From Hyphomonadaceae bacterium (GTDB taxonomy: Bacteria > Pseudomonadota > Alphaproteobacteria > Caulobacterales > Aquidulcibacteraceae), in assembly GCA_016791445.1 (NCBI GenBank), contig JAEUMP010000013.1, positions 61,790 through 125,789 of the forward strand: a DNA stretch of 64,000 nt. Direction: 5' to 3'. Position 1 is the stretch's first letter; each line of letters starts with the position of its first letter. A program made the position numbers and the translations under genes. Below are positions 7,979-22,945 of the stretch, one piece after another. Below the pieces are notes generated by a model that saw only the letters and a list, made by a program, of their open reading frames with translations, made no database searches and was not told the origin of the DNA.

Positions 7979-9171
7979 GGGGCTGTCGCGCCGAGCAGAT
8001 GTCCCATGTCCTTGAGAAAAATGCGCATGTGAGCGGCGGGGTCGGCGCGCACGAGCTCCTTGTTCATGTAGGCCTGCCACGTCAGACGCTGCACGTCGGG
8101 GTCCCGGCACATCGTCACGAACCGCTCGCGGCGCTTGTCGTTCCTGTACCAGAAGTGCTGCATCACCCCCAGGATCCAGAAGACGCGGCCATTCTCGCGC
8201 ATGAACACGGCCCTCGCCCTCGAGAGGCAGCGCGCCTGCCCCGTGCTCAAGAACGCATCGACCGCCTCCGCCGCCAGCCGACCGCCCACCATCGCGTAGT
8301 AGATGCCCTCCCCCGACGCCGGCGCCACGACGCCGGCCGCATCGCCGGCAAGCACGACATCGCGCCCGTTGTCCCAGCGCGGCAACGGCTTCAGCGGAAT
8401 GGGAGCCCCTTCCGTGCGCACCGTTTCACACTGCGCGAGCCCTGTCGCATCGCGCAGGGCGTTCACGGCGCCGCGGAGCGAAAACCCCTTGTTTGCAGAT
8501 CCCACGCCGATGCTTGCGGTATCGCCGTGCGGAAAGATCCACGCATAGAAATCCGGCGACAGATGTCCCTGATAGAACACGTCGCACCGACCGCCATCGA
8601 ATCCGGCCACGCCCTGTCGCGGCGCGCGAATGATCTCATGATAGGCAAAGACACACGGCATCCGGTCGGCGTTCCGGACGCTCTGCCGCGCCACTTGCGA
8701 CCGCGCGCCGTCGGCGCCGATGACCGCGCGCGCACGCACGCGCTCAAGCTGTTCGCCCGTCGCCGTCTTCTCCTTGAAACACACGACGGCGACGCCATCG
8801 GCGTCCCGCTCGAGGCGCACGAATGTACCATTGCGGCGCACAGCGCCCGCAAGCGCCGCCCTTTCCCGCAGCCACTCGTCGAAGTGCTCACGGTCCACCA
8901 TGCCGACAAAGCCGCCTTCGATCGGCATGTCCACTTCGCGGTCGGACGGTGAAATCATGCGCGCCGAGGTCGCGCGCGCAACGATCAGATGATCCGGTAT
9001 GTCGAAGTCGCGAACGAGACGTGGCGGGATCGCGCCGCCACAGGGCTTTATGCGACCCGCCCGGTCGAGCAGCAGCACGCTGTGTCCCGCTGCCGCGAGC
9101 TCCGTCGCCGCCGTCGCGCCGGAAGGCCCGCCGCCGACAACCACGACGTCGAACAGGTCGACCGATGTCAT
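7975..9171 (-). CDS. bchP: Geranylgeranyl (bacteriochlorophyll) reductase BchP
   Basis: 398 residues. An N-terminal Rossmann FAD motif, DVVVVGGGPSGATAATELA, is followed by the conserved DRAGRIKPCGGAIPPR segment and the C-terminal DVVLAGDAAGVVAPASGEGIYYAM motif of the geranylgeranyl reductase family. The enzyme saturates three double bonds of the geranylgeranyl tail to phytyl on bacteriochlorophyll, using NADPH. The start ATG at 9171 overlaps the bch2 stop by 4 nt, and the end overlaps tspO by 4 nt, so translation of the four genes is probably coupled. The much longer open frame upstream is a shadow of bch2. Confidence 0.95.
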   Translation of the reverse strand: MTSVDLFDVVVVGGGPSGATAATELAAAGHSVLLLDRAGRIKPCGGAIPPRLVRDFDIPDHLIVARATSARMISPSDREVDMPIEGGFVGMVDREHFDEWLRERAALAGAVRRNGTFVRLERDADGVAVVCFKEKTATGEQLERVRARAVIGADGARSQVARQSVRNADRMPCVFAYHEIIRAPRQGVAGFDGGRCDVFYQGHLSPDFYAWIFPHGDTASIGVGSANKGFSLRGAVNALRDATGLAQCETVRTEGAPIPLKPLPRWDNGRDVVLAGDAAGVVAPASGEGIYYAMVGGRLAAEAVDAFLSTGQARCLSRARAVFMRENGRVFWILGVMQHFWYRNDKRRERFVTMCRDPDVQRLTWQAYMNKELVRADPAAHMRIFLKDMGHLLGATAP

Positions 9172-10502
9172 GACGTCGCTCCCTGAAGCATGTCGCGACC
9201 GCTGGTCCGCTTGTCCGGCGCCGCGCCGGCGGACAGATTGAGTCGCGCGGCGAGAACTGCGGCGCAGACAAAGAGCATCGCCTCCACCGCAAAGACGATG
9301 AGAAATGCACTCGGCACGTCCCCGAGCAGCGCGCGCAACGCGTCCACGCCGGCCGCGCCCGCGAATCCGCCGCATGCGAAGGCGATGGCCTGCGCCGCGC
9401 CCCACACGCCCATGCGCACGCCCTCGCGCCCGCCACGCCCTTCTCCGGCCAATCCCATCATCGAGCCGATCGCCGAGACGGCGAAAACACCGTTCGCGAA
9501 GCCGAGCAGAAATACAGTCGGCGCGAGCGGCCACGAGGGACCCACCGCGCTTGCGACGGCAAGTGCGCAGAGCGCAATGGCCGAACCGATGCAGCCGGCA
9601 ATCGTCCACTGCTGCATCCAGGCGCGCCGCATGTCTCCGAAACGGGCGCCAAGCGCGCCGACGAGAACCATGCCGAGGAGCACGCCGCCGTGCTGGACGC
9701 CCGACAATTGCGTGGACTGGCCCGGCGTCAATCCGAAGCGAAGGCCGGCGAACGGCTCGAGGATGAGATCCTGCGCGCTGTACGCAAGCATGGAAATGAA
9801 CACGAAAATCGTGAACCTTCGCGCGAGAGGCTCCGCCCATATCTCACGCAGCACCACAGAGAACGGCGGCTTTTCTTCGGCCGGCTCAATCGCCCGTTCG
9901 GGCTCCCGCTCAACGCCCCACACTGCAAGCAGCGTGACCAGAAATGCAGCGCCAGCCACGCCAGTCGCCACGAATGCGAGGCGCTGCGGGGAAAATGGAT
10001 CAAGCAGCGCCCCCGAAACTGCAGCAGTGATCACAATGCCGACGATCATCATGATCCACGTCGTCGCCGCAGCCGCAGGCCGCCGCGCAGGTGCGGTCCG
10101 GGTGGCGAGCAGCGCCAGGAGCGATGTGCCCGATGCGCCGACGCCGGCGCCGATCATCGTGAACGCAAGCACGCCCAGAACGACGCCCAGAACCGGCGCG
10201 GAAGACATGAGCAATGTCGCGTCCGTCGCCAGCACGCCGCCGAGCGCGAGAACACCCATGCCGCCAATGATCCACGGCGTGCGCCGATGGCCCATGTCCG
10301 AACCATATCCCCAGCGCGGACGCGACAACTGGATCGCATAGTGCCACGCCACCAGTCCGGCGGGCAGCATGGCCGGCAGGGCGAACTCCACGACCATCAC
10401 GCGATTCAGCGTGGACGTCGTCAGCACCACGATGGCGCCCAGCGCGCTTTGCACCAGACCAAGCCGAATGATGCCGAGCCACGAGAGATGTGCGGTTTTC
10501 AT
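9168..10502 (-). CDS. bch2: BCD/PucC-family MFS protein between bchG and bchP (Bch2)
   Basis: 444 residues with about 12 membrane segments. It has typical PucC-family features: NRVMVVEFALPAMLPAGLVAWHY near the N-terminus, SRPRWGYGSDMGHRRTPWIIGG in the first cytoplasmic loop, and VFAVSAIGSMMGLAGEGRGGREGVRMGVWGAAQA near the C-terminus. The family (with LhaA and PucC) helps insert bacteriochlorophyll or antenna polypeptides into the membrane. A position between bchG and bchP is the canonical place of bch2 (ORF428 in Rhodobacter). The start at 10502 overlaps the bchG stop by 4 nt. Confidence 0.9.
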   Translation of the reverse strand: MKTAHLSWLGIIRLGLVQSALGAIVVLTTSTLNRVMVVEFALPAMLPAGLVAWHYAIQLSRPRWGYGSDMGHRRTPWIIGGMGVLALGGVLATDATLLMSSAPVLGVVLGVLAFTMIGAGVGASGTSLLALLATRTAPARRPAAAATTWIMMIVGIVITAAVSGALLDPFSPQRLAFVATGVAGAAFLVTLLAVWGVEREPERAIEPAEEKPPFSVVLREIWAEPLARRFTIFVFISMLAYSAQDLILEPFAGLRFGLTPGQSTQLSGVQHGGVLLGMVLVGALGARFGDMRRAWMQQWTIAGCIGSAIALCALAVASAVGPSWPLAPTVFLLGFANGVFAVSAIGSMMGLAGEGRGGREGVRMGVWGAAQAIAFACGGFAGAAGVDALRALLGDVPSAFLIVFAVEAMLFVCAAVLAARLNLSAGAAPDKRTSGRDMLQGATS

Positions 10503-11413
10503 GGGCCCGCTCCGACAAGTCCGCCCAACGCAAAGGCGCTGACGAGCATTCCGAGAACATAGAGAAGGACGCCGGTGGCGTTGAACCACGGCGCGAGCTT
10601 GCGCGGATCCGTGATGAGACGCGCCATGAGATAGAATTGCACCGCAAGGGCCACGCCGACGCCCAGCGCGTGCAACGGTTTGCCCCACGCAACGAGCAAC
10701 GCGACGACCACGCACTGAGGCGCCGCCATGAACGCGCATGCGAGCCGGGCCGCCTTGTCCACGCCGAGCTGCACCGGCAGGGAACGCACGCCGGTCAGAC
10801 GATCGCCTTCGATCGCCTTGAAGTCGTTCAACGTCATGATGCCGTGCGCGCCGAGACTGTAGAGACCGGCGATGATGAGGATTTTCACGTCCGGCAAGGC
10901 GCCCAGCATGACGGCGGCGCCGGTAAACCAGGTGATGCCTTCGTAGCAGAGCGCGCATGCGGCGGCGCCCCACCACCCGCTTTGCTTCAGCCGCAATGGC
11001 GGCGCGCTGTAGATCCACGCGAGCGCCATGCCGACACACGCCGCCGCGAATACCCATGAACCGAGCGCATAGGCCCAGATCATCGAGATCAGCGTCCAGG
11101 CGATTGCGATCCACAAGCCCCATCGACCGGGAATGCGCCCGGATGGGATCGGGCGATCGGGTTCATTGATCGCGTCGACATGGCGATCATACCAGTCGTT
11201 GACGGCCTGGCTCGTAGCGCAGATCAGCGGCCCGGCAAGTACGATGCCGGCGATCGCCACGGGCCAGCGTTCGTTGAGGGGCGCGCCCGAAGACACCACC
11301 CCGCAGCCGAACGCCCACATGGGCGGAAACCAGGTGATCGGCTTGAAAAGTTCGAAGACCGCCGATGGCGCCGGATAAGGCCCCAATCCCGCAGCAACTT
11401 TTGACGTAGCCAT
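10499..11413 (-). CDS. bchG: Bacteriochlorophyll a synthase BchG
   Basis: 304 residues from the ATG at 11413; an in-frame GTG at 11434 would extend it by 7 residues but lies in the operator. It is a UbiA-type polytopic prenyltransferase with the prenyl-diphosphate-binding Asp-rich motif in NDWYDRHVDAINEPDRPIPSGRI and a second motif in LNDFKAIEGDRLTGVRSLPVQLG. It attaches geranylgeranyl (or phytyl) diphosphate to bacteriochlorophyllide a in the inner membrane. It is the first gene of the leftward bchG-bch2-bchP-tspO operon and is preceded by a tandem PpsR-type operator. Confidence 0.96.
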   Translation of the reverse strand: MATSKVAAGLGPYPAPSAVFELFKPITWFPPMWAFGCGVVSSGAPLNERWPVAIAGIVLAGPLICATSQAVNDWYDRHVDAINEPDRPIPSGRIPGRWGLWIAIAWTLISMIWAYALGSWVFAAACVGMALAWIYSAPPLRLKQSGWWGAAACALCYEGITWFTGAAVMLGALPDVKILIIAGLYSLGAHGIMTLNDFKAIEGDRLTGVRSLPVQLGVDKAARLACAFMAAPQCVVVALLVAWGKPLHALGVGVALAVQFYLMARLITDPRKLAPWFNATGVLLYVLGMLVSAFALGGLVGAGP

Positions 11414-11415
11414 GA

Positions 11416-11459
11416 TGCAGGCTACGATTGACACTCTAGGCTGTCAATTAAACTGGACG
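11416..11459. promoter_or_regulatory. PpsR/CrtJ-type tandem operator, bchG promoter
   Basis: TGTCAATTAAACTGGACG at 11442-11459 (TGT-N12-ACG) and TGCAGGCTACGATTGACA at 11416-11433 (TGC-N12-ACA) are separated by 8 bp. The inner half sites form TTGACA-N8-TGTCAA. The pair sits just upstream of the bchG start, where binding would block transcription of the bchG operon. Confidence 0.7.
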
Positions 11460-11481
11460 TTCAAGCGCGAGAATTACGCGC

Positions 11482-12915
11482 TCACTCGGCGTCAGTCGTG
11501 AAATCGCCGAGTCCGTAGCGGTGAAGTTTGGAATAAAGGCTCTGCCGGCTCAGCCCGAGCACCTCAGCCGCTGAGGCGCGGTTGTTGCCGGTGAGTTCGA
11601 GAGCGGCCTCGATGCAGAGGCGTTCGACGAGATCCGTCGTCTCGCGAACCAGTTCCTTAAGCGTCACCCGGCCGACGAGTTGCGACAATTGCTCGACGGA
11701 GCGTGGCAGTTCGCTCGCCATGCGGGGACCAGGCGCCGCGCCGCGCAGGACGCCGCGGATCGAAAACCCGAAACAGGGCGTCTCGCCGTCGGCGACGTGC
11801 ACCGCCGACACCTCGACATCTTCGGTCTCGCCCAGGCGATTGCGCACGACGGTGGCGAAGTTCTTCAGCACGCCGTGCTGGCGCAGGCTGGAGACAAGAA
11901 TGTTCCGGTCCAACTCCGGACGGCCGAGAAACGCATCGAGCGACAGGCCGTTCGCCTGTTCCTTGCTCGCCAGTCGCGTGAGATCGAGAAAGGCCGCGTT
12001 CTCCGCGATGATCTTGAGGTTTTCGTCGGTGACGACGAACGCATCCGGCATGCGCTCCAGAACTTCGGTGAGCCGGCGCGCAGATTCCGGCAACGCCAGC
12101 GCATCGCGATCCAGCGGGGTCAACCGGATCAGGATCAACGCCGCGCGATCCTGGCGGAAAAGCGAGGCGGCCACCGAGAACGCCCGCCCGCCGCTCGCAA
12201 GCGACGACTGCGCGGTGAAGTTCGCCCCGCCCTGCGCCATCGCCAGGAGCGCCGTCGCCGCGTCGCGCGCTGAAACGTCGAACGCAGAAGCGAACGAACG
12301 CCCGACGAGCGGCCCGTCGGCGCCGCCGATCATGCGGTCCGCCGCCGGATTGGCCTCCAGAATCTTGCGAGAGCCGGAGTCGACGACAACCACAGCCTCC
12401 GAGGCGAGCTGGAAGAGCAGCCGATAGCGCGACTCCGCATTGCGGAGGCGCTGATAGTCGCGCTCCATCGTCTGCTGCGCCAGCACAAGACGCTGCTGCA
12501 GATCGGCGACCGCGCGCTGGTCGCGACCGATCGCGATGACGCGACCGTCGTCACCCGTATTGAGGGCGATGTAGCGCAGCGAGACGGATGAGCCGTCCTG
12601 CGTCGCATGGTTGATTTCGCGCCAGCGCGGGCCGGAGTCATTGGCGGCGTCGCGCAGCATTTCCTCGATCTTCTGGCGGCTCTCCATCGTGACCGTGTCC
12701 GACCAGCGCCGGTCCAGCCACGCGCCCACGCCTTCGCGCAAGAGATCCTGGCTGCTGACGGCCACATCACGGATCACGCCGCCGCGGTCGATGATCATCG
12801 CCACGTCGCCGCCGGCCGCAGCGAGCTTCGACGCCGTTTTCGCATCGAGCGACCCGAGCAGGTCGCGCACGAAGGACGGCTCCACGCGGTCGTGAGGGGA
12901 CATGTGAATCGACAT
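11482..12915 (-). CDS. ppsR: Photosynthesis repressor PpsR/CrtJ
   Basis: 477 residues. The order is an N-terminal domain (about 25-120, GGDVAMIIDRGGVIRDVAVS), a coiled linker (QQRLVLAQQTMERDYQRLRNAE), PAS1 (about 160-275), PAS2 (about 285-390), and a C-terminal Fis-type HTH (about 441-473, ASAAEVLGLSRQSLYSKLHRYGL). This is the PpsR/CrtJ architecture. PpsR is a redox-sensitive repressor of bch, crt and puf genes that binds TGT-N12-ACA palindromes. Cys434 lies just before the HTH, as does the redox cysteine of characterised homologues; the only other cysteine is in the second PAS region. It is followed at 37 bp, on the same strand in the direction opposite to transcription, by ppaA, so ppaA is transcribed first. 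Confidence 0.95.
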   Translation of the reverse strand: MSIHMSPHDRVEPSFVRDLLGSLDAKTASKLAAAGGDVAMIIDRGGVIRDVAVSSQDLLREGVGAWLDRRWSDTVTMESRQKIEEMLRDAANDSGPRWREINHATQDGSSVSLRYIALNTGDDGRVIAIGRDQRAVADLQQRLVLAQQTMERDYQRLRNAESRYRLLFQLASEAVVVVDSGSRKILEANPAADRMIGGADGPLVGRSFASAFDVSARDAATALLAMAQGGANFTAQSSLASGGRAFSVAASLFRQDRAALILIRLTPLDRDALALPESARRLTEVLERMPDAFVVTDENLKIIAENAAFLDLTRLASKEQANGLSLDAFLGRPELDRNILVSSLRQHGVLKNFATVVRNRLGETEDVEVSAVHVADGETPCFGFSIRGVLRGAAPGPRMASELPRSVEQLSQLVGRVTLKELVRETTDLVERLCIEAALELTGNNRASAAEVLGLSRQSLYSKLHRYGLGDFTTDAE

Positions 12916-12952
12916 ACAGCCCGCACTCGCCTCATTCTGGCGCTACCGCGCT

Positions 12953-13840
12953 TTAGCGACGTGCGAGTTGCCTCACCGCCCCTTCAGCCTTCAACACCGC
13001 TTCTCTTGCGTCCGTCGCAGTCCCATCGGCGCCGACCTTCGCCGCCAATTCGGGCCGCTCCACAAACAGCAAACCACCAACCATCACATTGATGTCGCGA
13101 TTCCTAGACGCGCGCCGAACTGACATAATCAATGGTGAAATTTGATCAAGGTGCGTTTCGGAACTCGCTGTCAAACCGAACAGGTCGAAATGGTGCGCCT
13201 GAACGGCCCCAACGATTTCCGCCGGCGACCCCGACAGCTCCGTCCAGGTCCGCCAGCCCGAGCGCCGGAAGAACTCTTCTATGATAACCAACCCGAACGT
13301 GTGCTGTTCGCCGGGCGCCGGCGCGAACAACGCCGCCCGTCCCTGGGGCGCTGCGCCTTCCTCGACCGGCCCATGCAGGCTCAGCTCCCGCACGACCTGC
13401 TGCAACCGGCCCAGCGCGATGGTCACATCGGCGAAGGACACTTCGTCATTGGTCCAGAAATCGCCGAGGCGGCGCGCAGCTGGCGCCAGCAGTTCGAGGT
13501 AGATCGCCTCCATCGGGACGCCCTGCTGCAGCAGGTTTCCAACGATCGCCAGAAGAGAGTCATGCCCCGAAGAGAGCGTGTATAGGGCAAATTTCTCCGT
13601 CGTTTCAGCCCCCAGCGCAATCGCACTCCCTGAACCGGGAGCCGACGCGACGCCCGACTGATGTACGAGCATGAGCCGGGGGATGATCTCGCCCTCAACG
13701 ATGCGGGCGAGTTCTTCGGAACGCCGTTGATGGGTCTCGAAATCCGCGCTGTCGGCGAACTTTCGTACGCGACGGGCAGACAGAGGGATGGGCTCCTCGC
13801 CGCACAGGTCGAAAGCTACCGATTGTGGAAGGCTGGCCAT
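12953..13840 (-). CDS. ppaA: Cobalamin-binding antirepressor PpaA/AerR
   Basis: 295 residues. A helical domain holds GDFWTNDEVSFADVTIALGRLQQVV (about 126-150), the family's W-x-x-D-x-x-S-x-x-D pattern. A B12-binding domain follows, with GEQHTFGLVIIEEFFRRSGW (His180 as likely lower Co ligand) and DLFGLTASSETHLDQISPLI. AerR/PpaA proteins bind hydroxocobalamin in a light-dependent way and relieve repression by CrtJ/PpsR. The adjacency to ppsR (37 bp, same strand) is the usual arrangement. The divergent bchF operon starts 290 bp away. The function in this organism is inferred from family and context. Confidence 0.92.
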   Translation of the reverse strand: MASLPQSVAFDLCGEEPIPLSARRVRKFADSADFETHQRRSEELARIVEGEIIPRLMLVHQSGVASAPGSGSAIALGAETTEKFALYTLSSGHDSLLAIVGNLLQQGVPMEAIYLELLAPAARRLGDFWTNDEVSFADVTIALGRLQQVVRELSLHGPVEEGAAPQGRAALFAPAPGEQHTFGLVIIEEFFRRSGWRTWTELSGSPAEIVGAVQAHHFDLFGLTASSETHLDQISPLIMSVRRASRNRDINVMVGGLLFVERPELAAKVGADGTATDAREAVLKAEGAVRQLARR

Positions 13841-14054
13841 GGGGCCCTCCCCGCCGACGGAGTGTCACAGTTCGCGCAGCTCCGCTGCCGCGCCGCTCCC
13901 GTACGGACCCTGCGTCGATCCGGATCAGGCAAGTTCCTCCCGCGACGCCGCCTCTTTCGGACGGATTGTCGCAGCCCCTTTACGGTAAGCAGACTTAACG
14001 CCGCTTGGCGAGCCCCAATTTCGTGAACGGCGAGCAAATGTGCATTTTTTTGGA

Positions 14055-14072
14055 CGTCATGTTTTGTTGACA
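14055..14072. promoter_or_regulatory. PpsR/CrtJ-type operator, bchF promoter
   Basis: Read on the minus strand the site is TGTCAACAAAACATGACG (TGT-N12-ACG). It lies 58 bp before the bchF ATG, in the 290 bp ppaA/bchF divergent region. A second TGTC occurs 9 bp further on, one base off the usual 8 bp tandem spacing. The rest of the divergent region shows no other clear motif. Confidence 0.55.
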
Positions 14073-14130
14073 ATGACGGGATGTCGCACCTACCCTCTCC
14101 CTGTCGAAGCGAACGCCCGGGAGATTGACG

Positions 14131-16073
<1,943 letters not shown>

Positions 16074-16077
16074 CGCC

Positions 16078-17575
16078 ATGCAACTGACCGTCTGGACCTA
16101 TGAAGGACCGCCCCACGTCGGCGCCATGCGCGTCGCGACCGCGATGAAGGGTCTGCACTACGTTCTGCATGCGCCGCAGGGCGACACCTATGCCGACCTG
16201 CTGTTCACCATGATCGAGCGCCGCAATGCGCGTCCGCCCGTGACCTACACGACCTTCCAGGCGCGCGACCTCGGCGGCGACACCGCGCAACTCTTCAAGT
16301 CCGCCGCCGCCGAGGCCTATGAACGGTTCAAGCCGGAAGCGATGATCGTCGGCGCGTCGTGCACGGCGGAACTCATCCAGGACGATCCTTCGGGGCTGGC
16401 GCGCGCGCTCAACCTGCCGATCCCGGTCATCCCGCTTGATCTTCCCTCCTATCAAAAGAAGGAGAACTGGGGCGCGGCGGAGACATTCTACCAGATCGTG
16501 CGCACGCTGGCGCCGAAGCGCGATACGGCGCACACGCCCGGCGCTCGCAAGCGCTGCAACATCCTGGGCCCCACGGCGCTCGGCTTCCGCCACCGTGACG
16601 ATCTGGCCGAAATCCGTCGTCTGCTCGCCCGTCTCGGGATCGAGGTGAATGTCGTGGCGCCGCTCGGCGCGTCGCCCGCCGACATCGCCCGCATGCCCGA
16701 TGCCGATTTCAATGTCGTGCTCTATCCGGAAATCGCCGATGTCGCCGCCCGCTGGCTCGAGCGCACGCACGGCCAGAAATTCACCCGCGTCATCCCGATC
16801 GGCGAGAACGCGACGCGTGAATTCATCGAGGAAGTCGCCGCCCTCGCCGGCATCGATGCAACGGCCGTCCTGAGCGATCCTGACTCGCGCCTGCCATGGT
16901 GGTCGCGCTCGGTCGACTCCAACTACCTCACCGGCAAGCGCGTCTTCATCTTCGGCGATGCGACACACGCCATCGCCGCCGCGCGCGTCGCCGCCGAGGA
17001 ACTCGGCTTTGAAGTCGTCGGCCTCGGCACATACGCCCGTGAGTTCGCGCGTGAAGTTCGCACGGCGGCGGAGAAGCTCGGCCTCACCGCGCTCGTCACG
17101 GACGATTATCTGGAGGTCGAGGCGGCAATCGCGGCGCTGCAACCGGAACTCGTGCTCGGCACGCAGATGGAGCGCCACATCGCCAAGCGGCTCGGCATCG
17201 GCTGCGCGGTGATCTCGGCGCCGGCGCATGTGCAGGACTATCCCGCGCGCTTTTCGCCGCAGATGGGGTTCGAGGGCGCGAACGTCCTCTTCGACACCTG
17301 GGTGCATCCGCTGGTGATGGGGCTTGAGGAGCACCTCCTCGCCATGTTCCGCGACGACTTCGAGTTCAACGACGCCGCCGGCGCATCGCACCTTGCCGCG
17401 CACCAGACGGCGCCGCCCATTCCGCAAGCGCCGACCGCGAGTGAAATCCTCTGGTCCAAGGAGGCCGAAGCCGAACTCACCAAGATCCCCTTCTTCGTGC
17501 GCGGCAAGGCCCGTCGCAACGCCGAACGCTTCGCCGCCGAGCAGGGCCTCGCCACGATCCAGATCGAAACGCTCT

Positions 17576-17604
<29 letters not shown>
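16078..17604 (+). CDS. bchB: Dark-operative protochlorophyllide reductase subunit B, BchB
   Basis: 508 residues. Asp36 (PQGDTYADL), the unusual aspartate ligand of the NB cluster, and Cys95 (VGASCTAEL) are at the positions of characterised BchB. The C-terminal about 50 residues ([28 protein letters not shown]) are the small PCP-reductase domain found at the end of BchB. It works with BchN and BchL in light-independent protochlorophyllide reduction. It lies 4 bp after bchN and overlaps bchH by about 29 bp if bchH starts at 17576. Confidence 0.97.
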
Positions 17605-22218
<4,614 letters not shown>

Positions 22219-22219
22219 C

Positions 22220-22945
22220 ATGACCTACGCGACTGACGACGCAGTCCCGAGCGACGTCTACGCCGAACGGCGCGGACGGCTTGAGACCTATTTCGACCGC
22301 ACCGCGCTCGATGCATGGACGCAGCTCACCTCCGATGCGCCGGTCAGCCGTATCCGTGAAACCGTCCGGCAAGGCCGCGACAGCATGCGCGACACCTTGT
22401 TGTCATGGCTGCCGAGAAACATGCGCGGCGCAAGCGTCTTCGATGCCGGTTGCGGCACCGGCGCCCTCTCCGTCGCGGCGGCGATGCGCGGCGCAAACGT
22501 CACCGGCGTCGACGTCTCCGCCAGCCTGATCCAGATCGCCAACGATCGCGCGCCGGCGAATGTCGCACCAGGCAGCCTCGGCTTCGGGGTCGGCGACATG
22601 TTCGATCCCCGTTTCGGCGCCTTCGACCACGTGGTGGCGATGGATTCGCTCATCCATTATCCGGCAGACGAAATACTCGGCGTACTCGCGGCCTTCGCGT
22701 CGCGCACCCGCGCCTCCATCCTCTTCACCTTCGCACCACAGACGCCGGCGCTTTCGCTCATGCATGCCGCCGGCAAGCTCTTCCCGCGCGCCGACCGTGC
22801 GCCGGCGATCGAGCCGGTGAGCGAGACCGTCATCCGTCGCGGCATCGGCCTCTCCCGCGCCTTTTCCGGCTGGACCATCGGGCGCACGACGCGGATCTCG
22901 AGCGGTTTCTACAAGTCGCAGGCGATGGAGCTGACGCGCGCATGA
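22220..22945 (+). CDS. bchM: Mg-protoporphyrin IX O-methyltransferase BchM
   Basis: 241 residues. It has the SAM-binding motif VFDAGCGTGALSVAAAMRGANVTGVDVS (about 75-102) and the BchM-specific N-terminus RRGRLETYFDRTALDAWTQLTSDAPVSRIRETVRQGRD. It methylates the C13 propionate of Mg-protoporphyrin IX to give the monomethyl ester, the substrate of AcsF. It starts 1 bp after bchL and its stop overlaps the lhaA start by 4 nt. Confidence 0.96.
   Translation: MTYATDDAVPSDVYAERRGRLETYFDRTALDAWTQLTSDAPVSRIRETVRQGRDSMRDTLLSWLPRNMRGASVFDAGCGTGALSVAAAMRGANVTGVDVSASLIQIANDRAPANVAPGSLGFGVGDMFDPRFGAFDHVVAMDSLIHYPADEILGVLAAFASRTRASILFTFAPQTPALSLMHAAGKLFPRADRAPAIEPVSETVIRRGIGLSRAFSGWTIGRTTRISSGFYKSQAMELTRA

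Noticed and set aside
9172..9840. In-frame upstream extension of bchP to 9840
   Set aside because: The residues are low complexity and lie within bch2; the ATG at 9171 overlaps the bch2 stop and is followed at once by the FAD motif.
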